Source: Elephas maximus indicus
Lineage: Eukaryota; Chordata; Mammalia; Proboscidea; Elephantidae
DNA: 64,000 nucleotides
Reading direction: 5' to 3'
NCBI RefSeq assembly: GCF_024166365.1
Contig: NC_064820.1
Span: forward strand, 65,263,501 to 65,327,500
Shown: in pieces, positions 8,621 through 22,121 of the stretch
Layout: each line of letters starts with the position of its first letter
How positions within the stretch are numbered: the stretch's first letter is position 1
The notes under the pieces: generated by a model
Seen by the model: only the letters and a program-made list of their open reading frames with translations
Database searches by the model: none
Told to the model about the DNA's origin: nothing
Program-made: the position numbers and the translations under genes

Positions 8621-11538
8621 ATTCCCATTGCCTCTTACCTATGTTGGATATCCTACTTTCTGGATATCCTTCTTTCATGCTTTCTTTTTCATGGCTTCCA
8701 CTTTGATTTTGTGTCATAATTGCTTCAGTACATTCCTGAGAAAAGATGCAAGGGAGGTGAATTTTTTTGAGTCTTTGCATGTTTGAAAATATTTTTATTC
8801 TACCCTCACTTGGCTGATTTATTTGTTGAATGTGGTTTCTGTAGCAGCCATGGTGTGGGAGTGTCTAGGGGAAAGCATGCAGTTGAGTCTCATGAACCTA
8901 AAAGAGAGAGACTCTGAAGTGATTAACAATATTGATTGTACTTTATATACATAAAGTGGGGTTAGGCCAATGTTTTTTAATGTTATACTTTAATGTATTT
9001 ATGAATATGTATATGAAATATATGACTAAATTATTATGATTAATAATTATTAAATTGAATAAAAATATGTTTTTGGCTTTAGTAGTTTTTTCTAGACTCA
9101 TCAGGGCTAAAATTATTTGGGACGACCACATACTTTGTGCCAAGTGGAGAGCAACCAAAGGAATTTATCCTTACTATTACTGGAGTAATAGTTGTTTATG
9201 ATGCTTTGTGTACTTGGCACACAAAGCTCAAAGGGGTTCCAGCTTTATAGATCATCATGCATAGAGCCATATCCATGTCCCTGGTCCCAAGTCATTAGAT
9301 GTAAGATGGCCAAAGATCTATGAGGTGGCCTGGCATAAGAATTATATATTTCCCTACCCTTTTTTGGGGGGGGTGGGGGAGGGGAATACTGAAGAAGAGT
9401 TACTTTAAAAATAATAATGGCTTTTACCTGTTTATATTTATTGTAATAAGCAGTACATTTAATCTTTAGTCCTATTTTATGCTTTCTGTTTTTGTTTTTC
9501 TGATTCCTAATTACCTTCCTTAGACGTATTTTGTAGCCTTCATTTTGCTTAAGATTGGCTGTGTGTACGAGGTGAGACCTTAGTGAATGCTACAGGCAAG
9601 TGGCCTCCCATAGGGCTTTGGTGGAATTACTCTGGGAGAACTAAGTGTACTCGGGATGCTTTAACTTTCAGTCCCTGCAAGTCGGATCTTAAGAATGTCA
9701 GTATTAGATCAGAGTTGTGGGTTGCCTCTGAGAAATAAGGAAGAGTCTCATTGGGATACTGAACTCGTGAGATTTTGCTATTGTTTGGAGCCTTTTTAAC
9801 CTAATTTTGTAACACCTTACAAGCTGTTCACATTAGGTGATAATAACCGGGACTCCCTGTGGTTGCACTGGTGGCATCCTCAAAGCCTTTTGACTTGATC
9901 CCACCATTTGCCCCTTGTTCTCAGCCCTACTGCACCACGCTTGGCGTTTTCTGAGAATTTTTTTGGGAAAAACTCATATAGATTCTTTCCAGGCTGCTCT
10001 GTCTGCCTGTGCTGATTCACGGGCCTGCCAGCACTGCTGAGTTTGCCTTCCATCTCATCCTGTACCATTCATTAATTTTCTCATGTGGCAAATATTTATT
10101 GAACACTGCTCTGTGCAAGACATATCTGTTTTATGTATTTCAGACCTGTTGGTCTTAGTTTCTGGCCTTTTGATGTTACCTTTTACCTGTTTTTCCAGCA
10201 TAGTTACTTCCTCTTTTATTCTTATATTCTTTAATAAATTCAATAGGATTTGGAGAGATAAAAGAGGGAAACATGAATCAGTGGCTATCTTAAACTGAAG
10301 TTTACATATTTAATTTATAACAAGTTAGAAACACATTATTTCTCCATTTTGTTCTTAACTTTCTATAGCTTCCATTTTTTTTTAGTAATGCTTAAATTAA
10401 TGTAGCTAACTCTAAATATTTTATATCTTTACAACAACCACATAACTAGGGAATATTCCTCCCATTTCAAGCATGAAGTGATTGTTTTATTTCTGAATAC
10501 TTAAGTAACTTCATGTGTTCACACCTGGGTACAGAGTAGGTACTCAAAAAACATTGGTTAAATGAATGGAGATATTTATAGGACCCAGAATCACAAAAGC
10601 AAAACAAAATTTTAAAAACCACAGGAAATGATAAAATAGTTTTATAAAAATCTTAAAACAGGTGATTATGGTATATTTTTCTTTTTATTTATGTTAAGTA
10701 GACCAAATTATTCTTCAGGGGCTAAAATACTTTTCGTAGAAATAAGAGTGTCTTTCCCATGATGTTGTAACTCTTCTTATGTAGTTCAGGTTTAGACTTT
10801 GCTTAGCCAGTGTCCTGCTAAATGTAGTTTCTTTGCCAGTGTCAAACTTCCATTAAGATACCCCGTCTTATTTTTTTCCAGGATTTGTATATCTTTATCT
10901 AATAATTCAAAACCTGCATTGCCTGCTACTACATATAATTACAGAACTGCATTGTTTTAGATGATATCACCTCAACCTATTTGTATTTAATATTTGAATA
11001 TGCTAAAATACAATTAATTAGTACTCAATTAAGAAGCACTTATTAAGAATTAGAACAAACTAAGTGGTCAGAATTACGTGTTTTGTTTCAGTAGGCAGTT
11101 GGAAGATCATAATCTGGCTCTTTTGGATGTGGTATATACTCTTTAACGTTTGGGAAATAATGAAGACATTTCATTTTTTTCCAAAAGGTGGCAGCATTGT
11201 TTAAAAAAAAATAGGTTTATAGTTTATTAAATATTTTTTCTTTGAGCTGATTTGAGGGAGAAGCCTTTTCTCTGAAATAATTGGATATACTTGTTTCCTC
11301 CAAATAAACCAGGCACAGTTTTATAAACTGTTAACTTCTAGGACATGAATTTAAAAATGACAGAATGGATTCTTCCTCATTGGTAATGCACAGTGATGTC
11401 ATTGGCAATTATATTTTGAAGAATTGGGCAAAATTTTAAAAATTATACTTAAAATTTTCCCAACAGTAACATTCTGTCTTGAGTTGCCAGAGATCACGTA
11501 ATATAATCACCACCATGAAAACCAAAAAAAAAAAAACA
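8621..11538. other. AT-rich intronic DNA, little recognisable
   Basis: No gene or intact repeat is seen. There is a G-rich run at 9366-9384 (three G tracts of 8, 5 and 4), and an L2/MIR-like end around 10525-10570 ('acagagtaggtactcaaaaa'). Confidence 0.4.
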
Positions 11539-11694
11539 CCCAAACCCGTTGCTGTCAAGTTGATTCCGACTCATAGTGACGCTGTAGGAGAGAGTAGAAC
11601 TGCTCCATAGAGTTTTCAAGGAGCGCGTGGTGGATTTTAACTGCCGACCTTTTGGTTAGCAGCCGTAGCACTTAACCACTGCGCCACACACCAT
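11539..11694 (-). repeat. AfroSINE (short form), complete
   Basis: The tail 'cccgttgctgtcaagttgat' follows a 13-A run. The deleted-form middle 'ttttcaaggagcgcgtggtgg' and the head 'cttaaccactgcgcca' follow. Confidence 0.92.
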
Positions 11695-11912
11695 AGATGT
11701 CATCAAATTGAATATTTTTAAATGTGTTATAATTTTAACTAGAGCTTGCCTTCTATTTAGAGATACCTAGAAAAAGAGCAACTTATTTTAAAATGTTTTT
11801 TGTTAAATACAAAATAAGAATTATGGACTTTTTATATAGGTCATTGCCTCAGGGTTTGAAGGTTAGATTTTAAATTTTAATCTTTATTTTTAAATTTCAT
11901 TTCTTAATTGTA

Positions 11913-12007
11913 CCCCATACGGCTTCCAAGGAATGACTGGTGGATCTGAACTGCCGACCTTTTGGTTAACAGCCTTAGCTCTTAACCACTATGCCACCAG
12001 TGTTTCC
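11913..12007 (-). repeat. AfroSINE head half (tail missing)
   Basis: The tRNA-related half only ('ggcttccaaggaatgactgg' to 'ccactatgccaccag') is present on the minus strand, truncated on the tail side. Confidence 0.85.
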
Positions 12008-12429
12008 TTTTTCTCTGAGATTATTTCAATTGCTTCTTGAATTTCGTTTAGCCTGCATTTAAACAATTATATTTCGGTGAAGGGAAAATACCAACATTTT
12101 CTCAGTAGTTCTTGATTGCATTCCTATTTCATACAAACAGAATCACATCTGCGTCAGACTTCCAGCCAAGAGAAATACAGGAGGATGAAATCTACTCGCA
12201 GTCATACATGTCACTCTGTTATACTATCTTTGGAATCAATATAAGAAACCTTTATCTCTAATTCTGGCTTTCTCTACCAGGGAAATATGGGACCTTTTAA
12301 GCAGAAATAGAAACTAATAATGGATGGGTGGCTACAGCTATATTATCTCCATTTCTAAGTGATGCTGGAAATATTTCATGTAAGAGGGAAGAGTTACTTG
12401 CCCTCTTTTGCTTTGAAGATTTCATAATT

Positions 12430-12545
12430 GCTTTGCATTAAGAATAATAATGTCAATAACAGTAATAATGATAACTAGTGTTTATTAAATACTTACTGTG
12501 CATTAGGCATTTTCTAAGTGCTTGTCATGCTTCACTGTATTTGTG
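12430..12545 (+). repeat. MIR remnant
   Basis: The stretch 'gtgtttattaaatacttact' then 'gtgcattaggcattttctaa' is the usual MIR layout (tattgagcacttactatgtgccaggcac). Diverged. Confidence 0.55.
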
Positions 12546-12789
12546 GAGGAATTATAACAAATGAGGAAAAATAATATATCTAGTGTTGGTTTGCCAGGGT
12601 CACTTAGTGGTGAAACTCCATTTGTCATCCTATTTGCAGGGAACCCAGTTGCCCTGTTTCAGTGTAAATCCAGCAAAACTACTGCATTTCTCCCTCACTG
12701 CTCTCAATTTTCAAAGTACTACTGAGTTAAGCAACTTATTTTTGCCGTTATTTGAAGGCTTTCTAAGTGTAAGTTACTCTGCACAAAAC

Positions 12790-12969
12790 CAAAACCACAC
12801 CTGTTGCCATCGATTCTGTTCCAGCTCATAGCAACCGCATATGGTTTGCAAGGGTGTAAATCTTTACGGGAGCAGAATGCCACATCTTTCTCCAGCAGAG
12901 CGGCTGGTGCGTTCGAACTACAGACCTTTCAGCAGCCGAGCATTTTAGCCACTGCAACACCAGGGCTCC
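12790..12969 (-). repeat. AfroSINE (long form)
   Basis: It carries the ~45-nt middle segment ('gtgtaaatctttacgggagc' then 'cagaatgccacatctttctc') between tail and tRNA head, so it belongs to the undeleted class. Confidence 0.88.
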
Positions 12970-13319
12970 TATTTACCCTGCAAGGGTTGCAGAGATGAGT
13001 TAAGACATTCTTGATTTGAGAGTTCACAATTGAATGGGATCAGGTGGAGAAATCATATATCTTCAAAACCATATTCGATTGTTAGAATAAATTTTTATTT
13101 TTACAAAATGACTCAGGAATGTATAAGATTTTTGAAAAATGAGTTTTATAATTTTAACACTCAAATGACTATTTCTTTCCTTTTGTGTTTACCGCTGTCC
13201 TGGTGACTAGCCTCTATCTTGTGGTCTACACACGTTACACCCTTTGCCAGAGATTCTAATTAAGCTTAACCCTCCTCATCTGAATATATCACATAATGTT
13301 ACTTAGGTTTTTTTTTAAT

Positions 13320-13520
13320 TAAAAACATAACTCATTCCTTTTTTTTACTGTTGACAAAAAGAAAGCAAAATATACACCAATTCAGCAGTTTTTGTGTGTA
13401 TAATACAGTGATATTGATTACATTCTTCAAATTGTACAGCCATCCTCACCCTCCTTTTCCAGTTTGTTCCTCCCCTGTTGGCATAAACCGTCTTCCCCCT
13501 AATCTTTGTACCTAACCTTC
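13320..13520 (-). mobile_element. L1M 3' UTR fragment, antisense
   Basis: 'atattgattacattcttcaa' then 'attgtacagccatcctcacc' is the reverse complement of an old L1 3' UTR. A sister fragment is at 57308-57530. Confidence 0.7.
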
Positions 13521-13818
13521 CAAAGGAATGAATAAATCTGTCTTGGAAGAAGTTTAAGCAGAATGCTCCTTGGAAGGCAAGGATGGCGAGACTTCTAATG
13601 TACTTTAGACATGTTATCAGGAGGGACTAGTCCCTGGAGAAGGACGTCATGGTTGGCAAGGTAGAGGATCAGCGAAAAAGAGGAAGACCCACAATGAGGT
13701 GGATTGACACAGTGGCTACAACAGTGGGCTCAAGCATAACAATAATTGTGAGGATGACAGTGTTTCCTTCTATTGTACATAGGGTCGCTATGAGTCGGAA
13801 CAAACTTGACTGAAGCTA
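13521..13818 (+). mobile_element. RTE (BovB-like) LINE 3' end, 5'-truncated
   Basis: It corresponds to the C-terminal end of the RTE reverse transcriptase ORF and 3' tail ('aatctgtcttggaagaag', 'tcagcgaaaaagaggaagac', 'gggtcgctatgagtcggaac'). Frames are broken. Confidence 0.85.
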
Positions 13819-13919
13819 ACAACAAAAACCACAGTGTATGAGGTACCCCTGCACTGAAATACATCTGTAACTTGCCTTCCTTTCACGGGCAAGATTTAAA
13901 AAAAATATTGTCAATATAC

Positions 13920-14905
13920 TTATTTTATTTCTCATCTAAAATTAACTATTTCCTAAGTATTGTACTTTGTAATGTGATTTTTGTGACTACTATATGTGCA
14001 CTTGAGAAGAAAGTGTTCTATTATCAGATGTAAAATTTCAGTATATATACAGAAAATATGCTTTTTTGATTCCGTTGTGCGGTTTTCTCATACTTAGTAT
14101 TTTTTGTCCACTTAATTTGTCTTGTCCTGAGAGTGGTATGTTAACATTTCCTTTTTTTAGTGTGTTTTCATCTATGTTCTCCTAACATGTTTTATAAGTT
14201 TTGCTTTAATAAAGTGGTTGTAGTTTTATTTGGTAAATAAATATTTATAATCTTGTTTTTGTTGTTCATTGCTGTCTAGTCAGCACCTACTCATGGCGAC
14301 CTCATGTGTGACAGAATGAAACATTGCTGGTCCTGTGTCTTCAGAATGGTTGATGTGCTTGAGTCCATTGTTGCCGCTACTGTGTACTTTGAATTCCTTC
14401 CAAGCTAGGGCACTCGTCTTCTAGCACTGTGTTGGACTATATTCTGATATGATCCATAGGGTTTTCACTGGCTAATTTTCAGAAGTAGATCACCAGGCCT
14501 TTTTTCCTAGTCTGTCTTTGTCTAGAAGCTCTGCTGAAACTGTCCACTTGGGTGACCCTGTTGGTATTTGAAGTATTGGCAGCATATACTCCAGCATCAT
14601 CGCAGCATACGAGCCACCACACACAGTATGATAAACTGACAGACGGGTGGTGGATTTGTTATTTGTTATGTCTTTATTGTGAATTGTGGTCTTACGATTA
14701 AAAATTTCCTTTTCTCACATTTGATGCTTTTTGTAGGAATTCTACCTTGATATTGGCATCACAACCCCTGCTTTCGTATTGATTGCCTCATATACCTTTG
14801 TTCATCCTTGTTATTTTTAGCGTTTTTGTGTCACTTTGTTGTAGGTGTGTCACTTGTATACAGTATATAATTGGGCCTTGCTATTTTTTTTTTTATGTGA
14901 GGCAA
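13920..14905 (-). mobile_element. Old L1 ORF2 5' region, antisense, split by a long SINE
   Basis: Both sides of 14253-14650 match reverse-complement L1 ORF2 (endonuclease region) in order, for example 'gtgcacttgagaagaaagtg' and 'tgtgtcacttgtatacagta'. It abuts the 3' end of the next L1. Confidence 0.6.
14253..14650 (-). repeat. Long AfroSINE-related SINE with RTE-type tail
   Basis: It begins with an RTE/AfroSINE-like tail in reverse ('gttgttcattgctgtctag', 'actcatggcgacctcatgtg') and contains 'catagggttttcactggcta', 'ccaggccttttttcctagtc' and a variant head ending near 'gacagacgggtggtgg'. It is homologous to 44152-44487 and to the fragment at 8350-8488, and inserted in the old L1. Confidence 0.7.
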
Positions 14906-14907
14906 AT

Positions 14908-17900
14908 TCTTTTTTTTTTTTAATAATATATTATTGTGTTTGAGGTGAAAGTTTACGCAGCAAATTCATTTCCCGTTTAACAATTTCTACAGAAGCTATT
15001 CTGTGATATTGGTTATGTTTTTTGCAATGTGTCATCATTTTCATTTATTTCATTCTGGTTGTACCATTTCTAGTACTCTAGTTTCCCTGCCCTCCTACCT
15101 TCACATCTTTGCTTTAGAGTAATTTTAGACCATTTGGTCTCCTGTAGATGATTTTTTTAAAGGAGCTCATTACTCATGGTTGATATTCTTTATTTTCTTG
15201 AGCCAGTCTTTTATTTAGCTAACAGGTGACCTCAAAGGATAATTTTGCATTAAGATTTAAAGATTATCTCAGGGTGGTAGTCTCAGGGAGTCCTCTAGTC
15301 TCAACTGGTCCAGTAAGTCTGGAGTTTTTAATAATTTGAGTTCTGTTTAACATTTTTCTCCCGTTCTATCAAGATGCATCTGTAGTCAGTAGTAGTAGGT
15401 GGGCACCATCAAGTTCTTCCGGTGTCAGTGTAGTAGAGGCTGTGGCTTGTGTAGGCTGTTAGCCCTATAGATTACTTTCCTGAGTCTTTTGTTTCCTTCT
15501 TTCTCTTTCGTTCTGTATGAGTAGAGACCAATAGTTGTATCTTAGACGGCTGCTCACAAGCTTTTAAGACCCCAGACGCTACTCAACACCTTGGGATGTA
15601 GAAAATACACATTATGAACTACTGTGTTTTTACGTAAATGATGCAAACCTTCTACATTTGTTTGACAGCCATGCCCTCCCCCTGCCAGGTCTTTTTGTAA
15701 GTACACTATGCTAATTTGTTTACAGCAACATGTAAAAAAATATTGGCATAGTGGTGCTTACAAAGATACCTTGCAGGAATAGGGCTTGGTTGGCAAACAA
15801 ACATAGAAAGGGCACATTATTTGCATAAGATATGGTACATTGTACCAATTATCTGAGTTGTTCCACTAGACTGATCCTAAGCCCTCAAACCCAGAAAACC
15901 AGTCTCATGAGGTATTTGATTATGTGTAAGAAGTATCTGTAACTGTGTCCTCATGTGATTAATTATATTAATTATATATATGGATATACATGCATGCATA
16001 CACATAATGCCTATAGATACCTCTGTGTACACATATGTACCCACATATTCATAGCCATACACATATATGCCGATACATGTATTTGTAACCACACATGTAT
16101 TTTTTGGTTGTTGGTGTTGTTGCAAATTTATATTTGCCATACTTTGCCAAATACATCGTTTTCTCTTATGCACTTCTTAGTGATGTCATTTACCTTGGTC
16201 AAGTTGTGTGCAGTTCACCTACATTCAGTGCTGCCTTTCCCAACACCAAAGATAACAAGTATCTACTGTCTCAAGGGTGCTTCCCTTCTTTTCCACCCAC
16301 CCACCCCTGGTAATCACCAGTGAGCATTGGTGTCTATGTATATCTATTCTTGTTCTCTTATAATAAATATGATAATACAATACTTGTCTTCTTGTGATTG
16401 GCTTATTTCACTCAGCATAATGTCCTCCAGATTCATCCACGTTATGTTTCAAGGACTTTCATTCTTTATGGCTGTACAGTATTCCATTGTATATATGTAT
16501 CACATTTTGTTTAATCCATTCATGCGTTGTTGGGCAGTACATCTTTTTGCTATTGTGAGTGATGCTGCAATGAACACAGGTGTGCCTACGTCTGTCCGTG
16601 TCTCTCTTATTAGATCTCTAGGTTATATCCCTAGGAGACGGATTACTAGATCATAAGGTATTTCTAGCATTTTCAGGTAGCACCACACTGTTTTCCATAG
16701 TGGTTGTACCATTTTACAATTCCACCAACAGTGAGTAAGGATTCCAGGCTCCCCACTACCTCGCCAACATTTGCCTTTTCTGTTTTTTAATCACTGGTAA
16801 TTTTCCGTGGGTAGGATCATATCTCCTTGTAGTTCTGATTTGCATCTCTCTAATGGCTAATGAGAAGTAACTGGTGGCGCAGTGTTTAAGAGCTATGGCA
16901 AGCAGTGGTTGCTAACTAAAAGGTCAGCAGTATGAACCCACCAGTCGCTTCTTGGAAACCGAGTGGAGCAGTTTTGTTCTGTCCTATAGAGTCACTATGA
17001 GTTGGAGTTGACTCAATGGCAATGGGTAGTAATAAAGTAATGGCTAACAATCGTGAGCATCTTTTCAGGTGTTTATTGGCTACTTGAATGTTCTCTTCGG
17101 TGAAGTGTCTGTTCATGTCCTTTGCCCATTTTTTAATTGTATCATTTCTTTTTGTTGTTGAGTTGTTGACATTTTCTGCATATTTCAGCGATTAGCCCTT
17201 TATCAGATATGTTATTCCTGAAGTTTTTTATCTCAGTTTATATGTTGTCTTGCCTTTTTTACTCTTTTTATGAAGTCTTTTGATTAGCATAAGTAATTTT
17301 TAGGAAGTCTCAGTTATCTAATTTATCTTCTGTTTGTGCATTTTTATTGTGTTTGATAATCTATTTCTGAAAAAAATTAGGGCTTATAGCTTCTGTGTTA
17401 TTTTCTAGGAACTTTTACAGTTTTAGCTTTAACACTTAGGTCTTTGATCCATTTTTGTTAGTTTTTGTGTATGGTGTGAGGTATGGATCTTGTTTCATTT
17501 TTCTACACATGGATATCTAGTTTTGCCAGCACCATTTATTAAAGAGACTGTTTCTTCCCCATTGAATGAACTTTGACCTCTTGATGAAAATTGATTCATG
17601 ATAAAAGTCATAAATTGATGTATTTTTTTCTAGGTTCTCAGTTCCACTGCTCTATGTGTCTGTCATTAAATTAGCACCAAAAATATATTTCAGTTACTGT
17701 GGCTGTATAGTATGTTCTGAGATTGGGAAGTGTGAGGCCTCCTACTTTGTTCTTCTTTAATATTGCTGCAGATATTCAGGGCCTCTTTCCTTTCCATATA
17801 AAGTCGGTGATTAGTTTTTCTATTTCAGTAAAGAATGTTGTTGGGATTTGGATGGGTATTGCATTATATCTATAGATTGCTTTGGATAGCATTGACATTT

Positions 17901-18778
17901 TCACAATGTTAAGTCTTCCAGTGCATGAGCACAGAATGTTCTTCCATTTACATCGGTCTCTTTTAATTTCTTGTAGTAGTGTTTTATAATTTTCATTGGA
18001 TAGGGCTTTTGCATTTCCAGATTAGGTTTATTCCTAGGTATTTTATCAGTTTGGGGGCTGTCGTAAATGGTATTGTTTTCTTGATTTCCTTTTTGTAATT
18101 CTTGTTAGCATAAAAGAGCCCAACTGATTTTTTTTGTTGATCTTGTACCCTGCCACTGTGCTGAATTCTTCTGTTAGATCCAGTAGCTTTCTTGTGGGAT
18201 CTCTTGGATTTTCTGTGTATAGGATCATGTGTTCTGTGAATAGAGATCATTTTACTTCTTCTTTTCCAGTTGGATACCCTTTTTTTTCCCCTTTCTTGTC
18301 TTATTGCCCTGGGTAGAACTTCCTGTACAATATTGAATAAGAGTGGTGATAATGGGTATCCTTGTCTTGTTCCCAAGGGAAAGGTTCTTAGTCTTTCTCT
18401 ATTAAGAGTATTGTTGGCTGTAGGTTTTGCATTTATGCACTTAATTGAGGGATTTCCCTTCTGTTTCTATTTTGCTGAGAGTATTTATCAGGAATGGGTA
18501 TTGGATTTTATCAAATGCCTTTTCTGCATCACTTAAGATGATCATGTGGTTCTTTTCCTTTGTTTTATTTATGTGGTGAATTATATGATTGATTTTCCAG
18601 TGTTGAACCACCCTTGTGTTCCTGGTAGGAATCCCACTTGACCATGGTGTATGGTTTTTTAAATATGTTTTTGAATTCTGTTCTCTAGAATTTTGTTGAG
18701 AATTTTTGTGTCAATATTTATGAGGGGTATTGATTGGTCTGTAATTTTCTTTTTGTATGATGTCTTTACCTTGCTTTA
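14908..18778 (-). mobile_element. 5'-truncated L1 (~3.9 kb), antisense, ORF2 decayed
   Basis: The poly-T run at 14911-14922 is the tail on the minus strand. Next come the 3' UTR (with 'cttttaagaccccagacgct'), ORF2 C-terminal remnants (frame pieces at 16916-17116 with MNRHFTEENIQVANKHLKRC) and part of the reverse transcriptase domain (17993-18376, MGTRQGYPLSPLLFNIVQEV). Homology fades at about 18.78 kb, within the RT domain. Many stops and frameshifts are present. An AfroSINE interrupts it at 16861-17037. Confidence 0.88.
16861..17037 (+). repeat. AfroSINE nested in L1, with 10-bp target-site duplication
   Basis: The flanks taatggctaa at 16851-16860 and 17038-17047 are identical and represent one copy in the L1. 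The SINE has the head 'ctggtggcgcagtgtttaag', the box 'agcagtatgaacccacc' and the tail 'cactatgagttggagttgac'. It carries a small extra segment after the A box. Confidence 0.92.
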
Positions 18779-18955
18779 TTGAATTAAATTATAATTAGTG
18801 ATGCAATATTTTTAAGTTAGTTGTTTTCAATTAGGAGTCCCTGGGATATAAGTGGAATGATACTGGGTGAAGCAGATTGGTCTCTGGCCTCTACCCCTGT
18901 TCTGAAAGGACTGCTCCGCTTTAGAGTAATTTTATGTATTGGATTTTCATATAAT

Positions 18956-19116
18956 GGAAACCCTGGTGGCTTAGTGGGTTAAGTGCTATGGCCGTTAACC
19001 AAAAAGTCAGCAGTTCGAATCCACCAGGTGCTCCTTGGAAACTCTATGGGGCAGTTCTGCTCTGTCCTATAGGGTCGCTATGAGCTGGAATGGATTGGAC
19101 GGCAACGGGCTTGGGC
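18956..19116 (+). repeat. AfroSINE (short form) with 11-bp target-site duplication
   Basis: Complete copy between tttcatataat at 18945-18955 and 19117-19127. The head, B-box region 'cagcagttcgaatccacc', middle and tail are all present, and it is little diverged, so this is a relatively young insertion. Confidence 0.95.
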
Positions 19117-19513
19117 TTTCATATAATATTCTGTTTGGGGTTGGTGGCTAAAGGGATCTGCTCCTAAGTAAATAAATATACTTACAGTTTGTAAAACACA
19201 TAGAATTTTTCAAAGAATAAATAACTAAGTATAAATCTGCAAAAATTTTTATTAATGGAATATTTTTGTCTTAATACAGTTTCTATAATTACTTATACTT
19301 ATTTTAACTGTAGTATCAAATGCAGCTGACTTTGATTACAGTGTATCTGCTTTTTTAGCTTCTCTTATCGTAAAGTCAAGTATATCTTTCAAACTCATCT
19401 CTATATTCTCCTGATTCAGAAGCTAAAGTTCATGTATTATACTCTTTCTGTCCTCAGCACTTAGGAGAGTGCCTAGCATGCAGTAGGTACGACATTTAGA
19501 ATGTAATTAATAA

Positions 19514-19607
19514 TGCTGCGCTCCTTGGAAACTCTGTGGGGCAGTTCTGCTCTGTCCTATAGGGTCGCTATGAGTCGGAATCGACTCGACGGCACTGGGT
19601 GGGTATC
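19514..19607 (+). repeat. AfroSINE 3' half (5'-truncated)
   Basis: It starts at 'gcgctccttggaaactctg' and runs to the tail 'cggaatcgactcgacggcac'. The tRNA head is missing. Confidence 0.9.
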
Positions 19608-20956
19608 TGTGTACTCCAAGGGGGTAGACTTTGGCTTACCTATCTCATTTCCTTCCTTGCGGTGCTTCTGCTGCTTCTCTCTCTTGAACAGTAGGAAAGG
19701 GAAGAGAAAAGTAGGCCTTTTGAGACTATAAAAGCCCCTGAGATGCTTTCACTTTAAGCCTAAAAAGATTCCTTTGTCATTTTACCACTAAACTTTGAGT
19801 TTATTTTAAGGTGTTATTCTTGAGCTTTCCTTTCTGCGTTTGAAATGAACCTACATTTAGTGACTGTTCCTAGTCTTTAACAGAAGTTGCTCTTAGCAAA
19901 TGCCATTTTCACAAATTACTTTCCTTTAGGTACTATGATCTAGTTTGTAATAATATTTAAAGTACTTTTCAGCTAATGAGCATAATTGTAAGATAAATAT
20001 AGTATAATCAAAATATAGGCTTTTTTAAAATTGAAGATACTTTTCCTCAAAAATTAGAGATGAGTAAATATTGCCATTGAAAGTAAAGAGTAAATTATGA
20101 GCCATTGAGAAGATGTTAAATTTAGAAGAAGTGGGATATTTTAATTTATGCACATTTCAAAATAACCCAGCTTACTTCCATCAAAGCTAGAACATGTGTA
20201 AAAGACTTCAAATCTATGGTAAAATTTATACAGATGCAAGAAATGTACCTTTATTAAGCAGACTTTCTCATGTAGTTCTATTTTATTAATGCTATGAATT
20301 GTGGAATCACAAAATACAAATGATATTTGGAACATGTCATTAGTAGCCATTCATCTCACATGTATTTTCCAAAGTATTGTCTCCCTCAAGACTCCTCTTA
20401 ATCACTCAGCTGTCTATTTGTATCAAAGGCACTTGGTGATCACTGGTAAAACAGCACACTCACCTCTAAATCCATTTTTAACAGAGACACCTTATTTTCT
20501 TCTTCATGGCTCTTAGATACTTCTCTCCTCTTAATCTTAAAGTCACAGGAGAGCATTAACTCTACATTTGTAGTTTTTTTAGAGCAAATTTTAAAAATTT
20601 CTAGCATCCTTTATATTTAAAAAATATATCTAACTTACATAATTCATGAAATTTTTTTCTTGTTAGAAAATTAAAATAAAAAAAATTTTACTCCAATTTC
20701 ATTAAATCAGAAACTACACGAGCAGCTTAAAAAAGACAGAGAAACCTTTGAATCATTTAATTTTTAACCTTGTTTTTCTTCGTATATGTATGTGTGTGTA
20801 ACTTTAAGGCACTGTTATTTTCTGCCAGGTAGGAATTGTAAATAGAAAGCCTTTTGATGGGAATTTATTTTCATTTATATGTAGATGAGACAGTTGAGAC
20901 CTAGAGAGATTGTGATTGGCCCCAAACCCCAAGAACTCATGCTATATTTTCCCATA
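19608..20956. other. AT-rich intronic DNA
   Basis: Nothing recognisable as a gene or repeat. Confidence 0.35.
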
Positions 20957-22121
20957 TTGTTGTTGTTAGGTGCCATCAAGCTGGTTCCAACTCACAGTGA
21001 CCCTATGTACAACAGAACTAAAACGGTCCTGTGCTGTCCTCACAGTTCTTTTTATGCTTAAGCCCATTGTTTCAGCCACTGTTTCAGTCCACCTTGTTGA
21101 GGGTCTTCCTCTTTTTTGCTGACGCTCTGCTTTAGCAAGCATGATGCCCTTCTCCAGGGACTGATCCCTCCTGATAACATGTCCAAAGTATATGAGATGC
21201 AGTCTTGCCTTCCTTACTTCTGAGGAACATTCTGGTTATACTTTTTCCAGGACAGATTTGTTCGTTCTTTTGGCAGTCCATGGTAGATTCAGTATTCTTC
21301 TGCAACACCATAATTCAAAGGCATCAATTCTTCTTTGGTCTTTCTTATTCGTTGTCCAGCTTTGGCATGCATATGAGACAATAGAAGACACCATGGCTTG
21401 AGTCAGGTGCACCTTAGTCCTCAAAGTGACATCTTTGCTTTTTAACACTTTCAAAGAGGTCTTTAGCAGCAGATTTGCCCACGACAATATGTCATTTTAT
21501 TTCTTGACCGCTGCTTCCAAAGACGTTGATTGTGGATCCAAGTATCCAAGTAAAATGAAATCCTTGACAACTTCAGTTTTTTCTCCATTTATCATTACGT
21601 TGTTTATTGGTCCAGTTGTGAGGATTTTTTGTTTTCTTTGTGTTGAGGTGTAATCCATACTGAATGCTGTGGTCTTTGATCTTCATCAGTAAGTGCTTCA
21701 AGCCCTGCCTCCCTCCCCTGCAAGCAAGGTTGTTATTATCTGCATAACACAGGTTGTTAATGAGCCTTCCTCCAATCCTGATGCCCTGTTCTTTTTCATA
21801 CAGTCCGGATTCTCAGATTATTTGCTCAGCATAAAGATTGACTAGATAATGGTGAAAGAATACACATACCTTTCCTGATGTTAAACCATGCAGTACCCCA
21901 TTATTCTATTTGAATGACTGCCTCTTAATCTATGCACAGGTTCCTCATGAGCACAAATAAGTGTTCTGGAGTTCCAATTCTTCGCAATGTTATCCATAAT
22001 ATGCTATAATCCACACAGTCAAATGCCTTTGCATGGTCAGTAAAACACAGGTAACTGTCTTTCAGGTATTCTGTGCTTTCAGCCAGGACCCATCTGACAT
22101 TAGCAATGATATCCCTGGTTA
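20957..22121 (-). mobile_element. RTE (BovB-like) LINE 3' 1.2 kb, antisense
   Basis: The element encodes the end of the RTE reverse transcriptase. A minus-strand frame at 21236-21487 includes QRRIDAFELWCCRRILNLPW and PWTAKRTNKSVLEKV, the conserved C-terminal region of BovB/RTE proteins. The tail lies at 20957-21010 ('actcacagtgaccctatgta'). It is 5'-truncated near 'gcaatgatatccctggtt', and frameshifts break the ORF. Confidence 0.9.
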